A stretch of 10,367 bases of DNA from assembly GCA_018381595.1 (NCBI GenBank), contig JAGZRP010000016.1, positions 1-10,367 on the forward strand, given 5' to 3'. This stretch comes from Bacillota bacterium. GTDB taxonomy: Bacteria; Bacillota_I; Bacilli_A; RF39; UBA660. Under the pieces are notes generated by a model. That model ran no database searches. It was not told the DNA's origin and saw nothing but the letters and a program-made list of their open reading frames with translations. This document shows positions 1 to 6,333 of the stretch, one piece after another (within the stretch, counting starts at the first letter, position 1; every line of letters begins with the position of its first letter). The translations under genes and the position numbers were made by a program.

Positions 1-453
1 TTGGGAATACAAGGTATTGTTTATCAAAAATTATTATTGACAAATAAGGATGTTAAAATCCATATAGATATTTCTCCAAAATTGGAAAAGAAAAATATAG
101 AAAAAAAATTGACACCTTTAGAGTTTTTCGATATTTGCAAAATTGTAAGTGTTTTTTTGGGAAATGCTATAGAAGAAGCACAGGAAATAGAATCAGAGGA
201 TAAAATCGTAAGTATTCAAATATTTCAAGAGGGTAAAAATACATTCGTTACTCAAATAGGAAATACATATCGTTCCAATACTGATTTTAGTAAAATAGGT
301 GAATCTGGGTATACAACTAAAGGAAAAGAACATGGACAAGGCTTAAGTTTAGTCAAAGAGTTAGAAAAAAATCATGCGAATATTTACCATGAAACAGAAG
401 TCAGTGGAAAACTATTTTTACAAAAACTGAAAATAAAAGGATTAAAGTTTTAG
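1..453 (+). CDS. AgrC-like sensor histidine kinase, C-terminal ATPase domain (5' partial)
   Basis: The gene enters from the left edge already open, so the TTG at position 1 is not taken as the true start and the N-terminal membrane sensor is outside the window. The visible 150 residues form a GHKL (HATPase_c_5-type) ATP-binding domain. The N-box lies near residues 52-60 (LGNAIEEAQ), the variant in which the Asn sits in an NAxEA context. The glycine-rich lid follows near residues 98-118 (GESGYTTKGKEHGQGLSLV). This pattern is typical of AgrC/ComD peptide-sensing kinases, which phosphorylate a LytTR-type response regulator when they bind an autoinducing peptide. The phospho-acceptor His would lie upstream. 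Next to it, on the opposite strand, are AgrD- and AgrB-like genes, which supports the assignment. The stop codon is in the loop of the shared terminator hairpin. A kinase for another cyclic peptide cannot be excluded. Confidence 0.85.
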   Translation: MGIQGIVYQKLLLTNKDVKIHIDISPKLEKKNIEKKLTPLEFFDICKIVSVFLGNAIEEAQEIESEDKIVSIQIFQEGKNTFVTQIGNTYRSNTDFSKIGESGYTTKGKEHGQGLSLVKELEKNHANIYHETEVSGKLFLQKLKIKGLKF

Positions 454-469
454 ATGCTTTAATCCTTTT
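435..469. terminator. Bidirectional terminator between agrC-like and agrD-like genes
   Basis: A perfect 13-bp inverted repeat (AAAAGGATTAAAG, 435-447, with CTTTAATCCTTTT, 457-469) encloses a 9-base loop. The stem has A-rich and T-rich flanks on both sides, so it can end transcription from either direction. The kinase stop codon (451-453) lies in the loop and the agrD stop codon (468-470) overlaps the distal stem arm. Confidence 0.8.
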
Positions 470-590
470 ATTTAATTAATGATTTAGGGCATGTTGGCTC
501 ATCTACTATTAAGAACATACAAGCTTGTGAACCAACAGTTGCTAATAAAGTTCCTGCTGTTGCAAGTAATGCTGCAATTTTCTTCATCAT
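468..590 (-). CDS. agrD: AgrD-like cyclic (thio)lactone autoinducer pro-peptide, 40 aa
   Basis: This small gene encodes 40 residues: an alanine/leucine-rich, Lys-led helix (MMKKIAALLATAGTLLATVG, residues 1-20), then SQACMFLIV (21-29), then an acidic-to-proline tail, DEPTCPKSLIK (30-40). This three-part layout is that of AgrD precursors. The tail DEPTCPKSL aligns without gaps to the S. aureus AgrD-I tail DEVEVPKEL and resembles the Listeria YEPKSP segment. AgrB would cleave before Asp30 and close a thiolactone from Cys24 to the new C-terminus. The inferred ring is CMFLIV, six residues, where five is usual. A second Cys (34) lies in the part expected to be removed. The ATG at 590 follows a GAAAGGAG ribosome site (601-608) by 10 bases; a second ATG is the next codon. 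It lies 49 bases downstream of agrB, the usual B-D order. Which residues form the mature signal is inference. Confidence 0.85.
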   Translation of the reverse strand: MMKKIAALLATAGTLLATVGSQACMFLIVDEPTCPKSLIK

Positions 591-600
591 TTTTCATTCA

Positions 601-608
601 CTCCTTTC
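601..608 (-). promoter_or_regulatory. Ribosome-binding site of agrD-like gene
   Basis: On the minus strand the sequence reads GAAAGGAG, 10 bases before the ATG at 590. It is a strong site for so small a gene and supports real translation of the peptide. Confidence 0.75.
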
Positions 609-618
609 ATTTATCTAT

Positions 619-636
619 GTTTAAATTAATTTAAAC
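619..636. repeat. Perfect 18-bp palindrome in the agrB-agrD spacer
   Basis: GTTTAAATTAATTTAAAC equals its own reverse complement. As RNA it could fold into a 7-bp AU-rich stem with a 4-base loop, just after the agrB stop codon and before the agrD ribosome-binding site. No U-run follows, so it is not an obvious terminator. It could be a DNA-binding site, an RNA-processing point or simple AT-rich chance symmetry. Confidence 0.6.
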
Positions 637-639
637 GCT

Positions 640-1248
640 TCAACATGAACTGTGTTGATATCTTTTATAATTATTATAAGGTAAATGGAATATTCTATAA
701 ATAAATGGTGATATCATATGACACTGTACAACTAAAGCCAAAATCAATGCATTTGAAATAAATTGATTTTCTACCATAATAGAAGCAATTGTCATAACAA
801 TTGAAATACCTGTTGATAATAATTTATATATTAACCTTCTTTTTGGATTCACAATTGGTCTTTTATAAGTATCTGCTGGAGCATTTTTAAACATTAATAT
901 CGTACATATCGTTCCAATTAACAACTTCATATGTAAGTCCATGATAATAGACTCGCAAAAAAGTGGAACTCCTATAAAAATAATTGTTGAACTAACTAAG
1001 CAAATCCAACTCTTCGTAGCGTGTAGTCCAAACGATGTCATACGAATGATATTATAGATAAATAGAAATATAATCACTTCTTTCCATAAATTTAAAATAA
1101 TAGAAAGAGTAACAATGATTATTAGTTTTGTAACAGTTAAATATAATCCTTCTAAACCATACGAAATGATTTCTAAATTTTCATCCGTTAATGATTCATC
1201 ATTATTAGCTATAAAATTCATACAATGTTTCATTACAAATTTCTTCAT
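640..1248 (-). CDS. agrB: AgrB-like accessory gene regulator protease
   Basis: This integral-membrane cysteine endopeptidase trims the AgrD C-terminus and catalyses ring closure of the peptide signal. The family signature is clear: RMTSFGLHATKSWIC (residues 69-83) holds the catalytic His76 and Cys83, seven residues apart as in S. aureus AgrB (His77/Cys84). The later conserved segment NAPADTYKRPI (122-132) is also present. Hydrophobic stretches near residues 37-54, 55-70, 83-100, 106-121, 145-159 and 164-180 give about six membrane segments. Length (202 aa) is slightly above the staphylococcal protein. I place the start at the ATG at 1248, because GGAG (1257-1260) lies 8 bases upstream; the GTG at 1257 would add three residues but overlaps that ribosome site and has none of its own. 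It is followed by the AgrD-like gene, almost certainly on one transcript. Confidence 0.92.
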   Translation of the reverse strand: MKKFVMKHCMNFIANNDESLTDENLEIISYGLEGLYLTVTKLIIIVTLSIILNLWKEVIIFLFIYNIIRMTSFGLHATKSWICLVSSTIIFIGVPLFCESIIMDLHMKLLIGTICTILMFKNAPADTYKRPIVNPKRRLIYKLLSTGISIVMTIASIMVENQFISNALILALVVQCHMISPFIYRIFHLPYNNYKRYQHSSC

Positions 1249-1256
1249 TCCTATCA

Positions 1257-1260
1257 CTCC
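1257..1260 (-). promoter_or_regulatory. Ribosome-binding site fixing the agrB start
   Basis: GGAG on the minus strand sits 8 bases before the ATG at 1248. It makes the in-frame upstream GTG at 1257 an unlikely start. Confidence 0.6.
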
Positions 1261-1381
1261 ATGGACATATTAACATCGCCAAAAATAGATTTTTAACAAT
1301 TTACACAAAAGATTCATTTCTGGGTATAAACGGTTTCAAAAATGCTGTTTTTTTACAATTCAAATCGTTCGCGTTCTGTTT

Positions 1382-1411
1382 ATGATAAGTGAAGAAACAA
1401 AAAAATTTCAA
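1382..1411 (-). promoter_or_regulatory. Candidate promoter of the agrBD-like operon
   Basis: On the minus strand TTGAAA (1406-1411) and TATCAT (1382-1387) are separated by 18 bases, each matching the sigma-A consensus at five of six positions. Transcription would begin near 1375, giving a leader of about 125 bases before agrB. No convincing pair of LytTR direct repeats lies upstream of the -35, so control by the cognate response regulator is not shown. Confidence 0.45.
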
Positions 1412-1436
1412 GTTTTTAAAAAAGTTATACTATAAT
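1407..1436 (+). promoter_or_regulatory. Candidate promoter of the cold-shock gene
   Basis: A perfect -10 box TATAAT (1431-1436) is preceded at 18 bases by a weak -35, TTCAAG (1407-1412). The start site would be near 1443, leaving a leader of only about 15 bases. This -35 region overlaps the -35 of the oppositely oriented candidate agrB promoter. Confidence 0.45.
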
Positions 1437-1458
1437 TGTTCAGAAATGAGGTAGTATG

Positions 1459-1677
1459 ATGAAATTAGGAACAATCAAATGGTTTAACAATGAGAAGGGA
1501 TTTGGTTTTATCATTAATGATAAAAACGAAGACGTTTTCGTTCACTATAGCCAAATTAAATGTGATGGTTACAAAACTTTATCAGAAGGAGACCAAGTAA
1601 AATATGAAGAGGTCGAAACTGATAAAGGATTACAAGCGCATAATGTTGAAGTAGTCAATCAAGTTGTTAACCAATAA
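1459..1677 (+). CDS. Cold-shock protein (CspA/CspB family)
   Basis: This 72-residue single-domain OB-fold protein would bind single-stranded RNA and DNA in the cytoplasm and act as an RNA chaperone. It opens with [18 protein letters not shown], holding RNP1 (KGFGFI, about 13-18), and continues to RNP2 (VFVHYS, about 26-31), both intact. The acidic C-terminal half ([16 protein letters not shown]) fits the family length and composition, with a slightly longer tail rich in Val, Asn and Gln ([10 protein letters not shown]). I choose the second of two adjacent ATGs (1459 rather than 1456): the ribosome site GAGGT (1448-1452) is then 6 bases away rather than 3, and the family begins M-x-x-G-x-x-K-W-F. 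The predicted leader is very short, unlike the long structured leaders of classic cold-induced csp genes. Cold induction is therefore not evident. It is a monocistronic gene ended by its own hairpin. Confidence 0.95.
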   Translation: MKLGTIKWFNNEKGFGFIINDKNEDVFVHYSQIKCDGYKTLSEGDQVKYEEVETDKGLQAHNVEVVNQVVNQ

Positions 1678-1702
1678 AAGAAATCTCACGATTTCTTTTT
1701 TT
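1676..1702. terminator. Bidirectional terminator between csp and Ca2+-ATPase genes
   Basis: A 10-bp stem (AAAAGAAATC, 1676-1685, with GATTTCTTTT, 1690-1699) has a 4-base loop TCAC and a T-run continuing to 1702. It begins inside the csp stop codon and ends against the ATPase stop codon (1701-1703). The symmetric A/T flanks suit termination on both strands. Confidence 0.85.
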
Positions 1703-4346
1703 ATACCCCACCTATCATTCCTTTTTTTCTCAAATACAGTTTTCGAAACCAATCCACAGGAATCACTGTGAGTGAAAATAACACCATAATAATAAATTCA
1801 TAGAAGGTTAAACCAAATGTTCTAAATAAATTCCCTCCAAAATAAATCAGATTAATTTGAACAAACAATATAAACGCAATAATAATGATAAATGCACGAT
1901 TCTGATATAAATGTGATAACAAATTTAAACGATGAGTTCTGGCATTAAAACTATTAAAAATCCCCATAAAAATAAATAAACCAAAGAAAGCAGTCATTAA
2001 ATATTTATCATTCGTACCACTTCTAAAAAAATGATGAATCCATGGTAGTTTTAAAAACAAAACACATAATAATGCAGAGTATGCACCAGTAAACATAATT
2101 TCATCTTTCATATATTGATTAATAATGGCTTCATCTTTTCTCTTTGGTTTTTCTTTCATATACTCCAAAAGAGGGGGCTCATAGGCAAATGCAATTCCTG
2201 CCAGAGTATCCATAACCATATTAATCCATAACATTTGAATGACAGTAACTGGTGTATCTACCCCAATAAATGGTCCAATGATAGATAAACTGACCGCACA
2301 AATATTTACAGTTAATTGAAAGATAATAAATTTTCTAATACTTTTGAAAATCGTTCTTCCAAATAAAATGGCTCTAGATATGGATTTGAAATTATCATCT
2401 AATATTACAATATCACTTGCTTCTTTGGAAACTTCTGTTCCACTTCCCATTGCAAATCCTACATCTGCTTTTTTCAACGCTGGAGCATCATTGACTCCAT
2501 CTCCAGTCATTCCAACTACTAAATTTAATTCTTGGCTAATACGAACCAATCGACTTTTATCCTGGGGAAGTGATCGAGCTACTACACGGAGGTTTGGTAA
2601 TATCTGTTTCAATTCTTCATCCGATTTACGATTCAACTCATCACTCGTGAGAACCAAATCACTCGGTTTTTTTAAAAGACCTACTTCTTTTGCAATCGAC
2701 GTCGCAGTATCTTTGTTATCTCCTGTAATCATAACTGTTTGAATATGTGCCTGATGCACTAACTCTATTCCTTCAATGGCTTCTTTTCTAATTTCATCTT
2801 TGATAAAAACAATTCCAACGAGCACTAGATTCGTATTCATAGGTAATTCTGGTGATTTCTTTGCAGTGGCAAGAGCAAGCACTCGAATTCCATTTTTTGT
2901 CATGTCATCAATCTTCTTTAAGTAACTAAGTGTGGATACAATTCTTCGCTTTTTTCCCAATTCATCATAATATTCCGTACACTTTGGAATAATTTTTTCA
3001 GGAGCTCCTTTGATATAGTGAATGGTCTCAACTCCATCACGAATGGTCGCAGAAGAGTATTTGTTTTTACTATCAAAAGGAACTGTTCCTACTACTTGTT
3101 TCGAAAATTGGTAGGGTGGATTGATAAATTGAAGGAGTGCTCTATCCGTAATATTTCCACCAATGATTTGTTTCTTAGAGGCATCATAGCTACTTGCATT
3201 GTTATAATAAACAGAATCTCTTACTAGCTCTTGATAAGGCTTGTATTTTCCTAATTCTGCTTCGACATTATACTCTTTCATACTTCCACTCATGAGACGA
3301 ATGACTTCTAACTTCCCCTTTGTCAAGGTTCCGGTTTTATCTGTAAATAAAATATTTAAACTTCCTGCAGTTTCAATCCCAACTAACTTTCGGACAAGTA
3401 CATGCTCTTTCAGCATCCGTTTCATGTTAGAAGATAAAACAAGGGTAATCATCATAGGTAATCCCTCGGGAACAGCGACAACAATAATAGTAACACTTAA
3501 AGTAAGTGCATATAAGATATGCCCACTCATCACAGGAAAGTTTGTTACCATAGCAACTATTTTATCCATTTGAAATTGATTATCAATTACAATCGTAGAA
3601 AATAAATAAGAAAAACTAACTAATAATGCTCCAAAATAGCCAATTTTACTAATTGTGGAAGCAAGACCACGTAATCTTAATTTTAAAGGACTATCTGGTT
3701 GTTTTTCTTGTACTTCACGAGCTAATTTTCCATAAAAGGTATCATCCCCAACTTTTGTTACTTGCATAATTCCTGTTTTTGAATAAACAACCGTACCTCG
3801 ATAAACAATATTCTTATCTGTTGCCTCTTGGTAGACACTATCTAAGGAGACTTTCGTGGCTTCCTTCGTCTCCCCATTTAAAGAGGATTCATCAACGGTA
3901 ATTTCCCCTTCAATTAAGTTCCCATCAGCGGGGATTTTGTCACCAGACTCTAATAAAACCAAATCTCCAACCACAATATCATCAATTGGAACTTCTATTT
4001 TTTTCCCATTTCGTTTGACACGACATTTTATTTTAGAGGAATCTTCTTGCAATTTTTCAAATGCTTTCTCACTTCCATATTCTGAAATCGAGGAAATGAA
4101 CGACGCTAAAAAAATAGCAATGACAATTCCAACCGTTTCAAACCAATCAAAATCTTTCATTAGGAAGACTGTTTTAATTCCTAATGCAATCAGTAATATT
4201 TTGATGATTGGGTCCCCTAATGATTGTAGTAACAACATGAAAAAACCATCTTTTTTTCTTACAGTAATTTGATTGCTTCCATTTTGTTCTCTTGATTCCA
4301 ATACTTGTTTATCCGTTAATCCAGAAAATTCTAAATTTCTTTTCAT
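1701..4346 (-). CDS. P2B (PMCA-type) Ca2+-transporting P-type ATPase
   Basis: This 881-residue membrane pump would hydrolyse ATP to export Ca2+ from the cytoplasm. All catalytic signatures of a P-type ATPase are intact: actuator loop SLNGET (Glu159), PEGL in helix M4 (293-296), phosphorylation motif DKTGTLT (Asp336), nucleotide-domain KGAPE (446-450), TGD (541-543) and hinge GDGVNDAP (615-622). The ion-site helices resemble plasma-membrane calcium ATPases more than SERCA: M5 carries QLTVN (Asn681) and M6 carries WINMVMDTLAG (Asn709, Asp713). This implies one Ca2+ per cycle. There is no long C-terminal calmodulin-binding tail; the protein ends shortly after M10. I start at the ATG at 4346 because AGGAGGA (4353-4359) lies 6 bases upstream. 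A TTG six codons earlier (4364) would overlap that site. A Mn2+ or other cation preference cannot be ruled out. The gene appears monocistronic. Confidence 0.93.
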   Translation of the reverse strand: MKRNLEFSGLTDKQVLESREQNGSNQITVRKKDGFFMLLLQSLGDPIIKILLIALGIKTVFLMKDFDWFETVGIVIAIFLASFISSISEYGSEKAFEKLQEDSSKIKCRVKRNGKKIEVPIDDIVVGDLVLLESGDKIPADGNLIEGEITVDESSLNGETKEATKVSLDSVYQEATDKNIVYRGTVVYSKTGIMQVTKVGDDTFYGKLAREVQEKQPDSPLKLRLRGLASTISKIGYFGALLVSFSYLFSTIVIDNQFQMDKIVAMVTNFPVMSGHILYALTLSVTIIVVAVPEGLPMMITLVLSSNMKRMLKEHVLVRKLVGIETAGSLNILFTDKTGTLTKGKLEVIRLMSGSMKEYNVEAELGKYKPYQELVRDSVYYNNASSYDASKKQIIGGNITDRALLQFINPPYQFSKQVVGTVPFDSKNKYSSATIRDGVETIHYIKGAPEKIIPKCTEYYDELGKKRRIVSTLSYLKKIDDMTKNGIRVLALATAKKSPELPMNTNLVLVGIVFIKDEIRKEAIEGIELVHQAHIQTVMITGDNKDTATSIAKEVGLLKKPSDLVLTSDELNRKSDEELKQILPNLRVVARSLPQDKSRLVRISQELNLVVGMTGDGVNDAPALKKADVGFAMGSGTEVSKEASDIVILDDNFKSISRAILFGRTIFKSIRKFIIFQLTVNICAVSLSIIGPFIGVDTPVTVIQMLWINMVMDTLAGIAFAYEPPLLEYMKEKPKRKDEAIINQYMKDEIMFTGAYSALLCVLFLKLPWIHHFFRSGTNDKYLMTAFFGLFIFMGIFNSFNARTHRLNLLSHLYQNRAFIIIIAFILFVQINLIYFGGNLFRTFGLTFYEFIIMVLFSLTVIPVDWFRKLYLRKKGMIGGV

Positions 4347-4352
4347 AGTTTG

Positions 4353-4359
4353 TCCTCCT
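4353..4359 (-). promoter_or_regulatory. Ribosome-binding site fixing the Ca2+-ATPase start
   Basis: AGGAGGA on the minus strand, 6 bases before the ATG at 4346, is a near-perfect Shine-Dalgarno site. It rules in the ATG over the upstream in-frame TTG. Confidence 0.8.
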
Positions 4360-4374
4360 AGCAAATACTATGAA

Positions 4375-4403
4375 TTTAGATTTTTCTTTAGAGATCATTT
4401 CAA
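4375..4403 (-). promoter_or_regulatory. Candidate promoter of the Ca2+-ATPase gene
   Basis: On the minus strand TTGAAA (4398-4403) and TCTAAA (4375-4380) are spaced 17 bases apart. The -35 matches consensus at five positions and the -10 at four. Transcription would start near 4368, about 22 bases before the start codon, leaving room for the ribosome site and little else. Confidence 0.45.
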
Positions 4404-4445
4404 TTGACAAAATGATACAATCCATTCAAAAAAGAAATGTTTTAT

Positions 4446-4496
4446 TGTGGAAAAGATTCTTAATACTATCTATTTTTTGTTTTTTCCACAGGAAAA
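4446..4496. repeat. Overlapping inverted repeats with CCACAG motifs
   Basis: TGTGGAAAA (4446-4454) is the exact inverse of TTTTCCACA (4482-4490). The second arm is also one half of a smaller hairpin, TTTTCC-ACA-GGAAAA (4482-4496). The two folds exclude each other. Together with the neighbouring terminator stem (TCCACAG/CTGTGGA) the stretch holds four copies of a TGTGG-type motif. It lies upstream of the predicted ATPase promoter, and I know of no function for it. Confidence 0.5.
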
Positions 4497-4508
4497 CTTT
4501 TATTTCAT

Positions 4509-4534
4509 AAAAAATCCACAGTTCATTCTGTGGA
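4509..4534 (-). terminator. Terminator of the MMPL operon
   Basis: Read leftward, TCCACAG (4528-4534) pairs with CTGTGGA (4515-4521) over 7 bp with a 6-base loop and is followed at once by six Ts (4514-4509). It begins a few bases after the stop codon at 4540-4542. It is a standard intrinsic terminator for the two-gene leftward operon. Confidence 0.75.
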
Positions 4535-4539
4535 ATTCT

Positions 4540-6333
4540 TTATTTTTTAATCGAATCTGTTAGAAAAACAAATTTTATTGTTCCTTTATCTGTATCATTT
4601 TTTTGAGTATAGGTTTGGTATTTATCTGATAATTCTAACAATTTTTCTACTCTTTTCTGCAGATTCTTCATACCTTGATTGACATATCGATTGATTTTCG
4701 CAATACCAGTATGGTGGAAAGTATTGATTCCTGATTCTAATGTACTACTTCCATTTTTCAAGCTATTCGTTGCATCTACAAGCTGGCTTTGGGCTTGATA
4801 TAGTTCAGTAAGACCACCTTGTAATTCATTGATTCCCTTTTTCACTTCACTACTTCCTAGTACTAATTGATCAAGTCCTTCTTTTAAAGCGACACTTCCT
4901 TGATATAATTCTTCACATCCGTTTGCAAGATTTCCTAAGTTAGAAAGTAATCCATTCACATCTGGCATTCCATCTATCATTGTTATGATACTACTAGTTC
5001 CATTTGCGAATAATTGATTGCTATCACTTGCTTTTTCTAATCCTTGTATCAATGTCTGTTGATTTGTTATTAGTCCCGCTAAAATTTGTTTTTCTTGACT
5101 GATTTGATTTTTTAAATTTTGAACAACTGTTTCATCCGTATCTGCTGGAAGAGATGTAAGCAAATTCTCATTCGCTTCGATTAAATCGGATAAGTTCTGA
5201 TAATAAGTCCCTTCTAATTCTTTGGCATTTTTTAACGTATTTAAACTTTGTGTTAATTGTAATTGTCCTTGATACATGGTATTTAGTTCTGCTTTTTTGC
5301 TTCCAAAGTCAGGAAGTGTAATTCCTCCTAAGCTTCCTTTTACCCCTTGATTGATTTTATCTGCTCCCGCTACCAATTCTTCTACTTTTGAATCAATCAA
5401 TCGAAGTCCTTCATCTAATTCACTATATTTTGTATTTAGCATGGTTGCACCAGTCGTAATTTTTCCTAAAGCATTCTGAAATTCTTGATTCTTTCCATGA
5501 TAAGTAATGAGTCCTTGATTCAATTCTTTTGCTCCACTTAATATCGTTTGACTTGCTTGATTTAAGGTTCCTAATTGTTGGTAAAGTGCATTGATATCTC
5601 CAGTTTTAGAAATATCAAGAAATTCAGAGATGTTCGGAGTTGCTACGGTAATGATATTTCCCATTTCGAAGTTTTTCACATCCATTGTAAGTGTCAATTT
5701 TTCTGGGATATCTAACTTATCCACACCTAAACTTTCTTTGAGCCCTGGGAAAGTAACTCCAAGAAACATGGTCTTCGTTCCATCATCAACAATTTTTACA
5801 TGTTCTCCTTTAACTGATTTTAAATTTTTATTATTGATATAAAAGACACTTGCTACTGCAAATGGTGTATATATCGTCTCTTTTTTTCCATTTACTATAA
5901 CTTCTTCTTTTGTAAGATTTTTCATTGAAATTGTCATTTTTAAAGTTCCACTTTTTCCTGCTAACTTTTTATATGAAATTTCTTTTCCATCCAATTCATA
6001 GCGAATTTTCATTTCAATTGGAAGTTTCTCATTGGTTTCTCCTTGATAATAAATATCATTACCATTACTTTGCCAAGTGATTTGGTTTTCTACCTGTTTA
6101 AAAGTTTCATTTCCATTGATATTTTTGATATGACTTAAATTTGTTTTATCAGTTAATTCTTTGGCTTTTTCTTCATTGATTAAATGTTCATTGACAATTG
6201 TTTTATAACTTGTTCCGTTTGGTTTTAATTTACTATATACCGTTTCTTCTTTTGTAAGTGCAAAAGCAGAGACTGGCTGGGCACATAAGATACCTGTTAG
6301 TAATACTGGAATCACTTTTTTCTTGAAACTCAT
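4540..6333 (-). CDS. Secreted Leu-x-x-Gly heptad-repeat protein, partner of MMPL transporter
   Basis: This 597-residue protein begins with a signal peptide (residues 1-26: basic MSFKKK, hydrophobic core, small residues QPVSAFA). I see no later membrane helix, cell-wall LPxTG signal or lipobox, so it is probably released or held by its partner. Residues 80-235 look like a beta-rich extracellular domain (IEMKIRYELDG, LKMTISMKN, LTLTMDVKNF). From about 245 to 540 are long helices with spaced Leu-x-x-Gly units (AKELNQG, YSELDEG, ANGCEELYQG, LKEGLDQLVLG, LQGGLTEL), the heptad type seen in YhgE/Pip-like and MMPL-associated proteins. The end (GIAKINRYVNQGMKNLQKRV, then a basic, beta-like tail) is compact. 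The start ATG overlaps the MMPL stop by 4 bases (ATGA), so translation is coupled and the two products likely form one export machine. Exact function is unknown. Confidence 0.8.
   Translation of the reverse strand: MSFKKKVIPVLLTGILCAQPVSAFALTKEETVYSKLKPNGTSYKTIVNEHLINEEKAKELTDKTNLSHIKNINGNETFKQVENQITWQSNGNDIYYQGETNEKLPIEMKIRYELDGKEISYKKLAGKSGTLKMTISMKNLTKEEVIVNGKKETIYTPFAVASVFYINNKNLKSVKGEHVKIVDDGTKTMFLGVTFPGLKESLGVDKLDIPEKLTLTMDVKNFEMGNIITVATPNISEFLDISKTGDINALYQQLGTLNQASQTILSGAKELNQGLITYHGKNQEFQNALGKITTGATMLNTKYSELDEGLRLIDSKVEELVAGADKINQGVKGSLGGITLPDFGSKKAELNTMYQGQLQLTQSLNTLKNAKELEGTYYQNLSDLIEANENLLTSLPADTDETVVQNLKNQISQEKQILAGLITNQQTLIQGLEKASDSNQLFANGTSSIITMIDGMPDVNGLLSNLGNLANGCEELYQGSVALKEGLDQLVLGSSEVKKGINELQGGLTELYQAQSQLVDATNSLKNGSSTLESGINTFHHTGIAKINRYVNQGMKNLQKRVEKLLELSDKYQTYTQKNDTDKGTIKFVFLTDSIKK

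Noticed and set aside
1..3. TTG at the very first base as a start of the kinase gene
   Set aside because: The domain is only the C-terminal ATPase half and needs an upstream sensor and phospho-acceptor region. The gene is cut by the window edge.
1326..1334. LytTR (AgrA-type) binding site ACCGTTTAT on the minus strand
   Set aside because: It fits the consensus but has no second repeat 21-22 bases away and lies downstream of the likely promoter. One 9-mer is expected by chance.
2344..4272. Plus-strand open frames inside the Ca2+-ATPase gene
   Set aside because: They lie antisense to a fully conserved ATPase with all motifs, lack ribosome sites and have Ser/Ile-rich composition typical of reverse reading of a coding sequence.
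4404..4421. Plus-strand promoter from TTGACA and TACAAT for a small RNA toward 4545
   Set aside because: The two boxes are only 6 bases apart. An extended -10 is possible (TGATACAAT), but no suitable -35 accompanies it.
4509..4534. Riboswitch or attenuator upstream of the Ca2+-ATPase
   Set aside because: The predicted ATPase promoter lies downstream of this hairpin, so it would not be in the ATPase leader. It is explained as the terminator of the MMPL operon.
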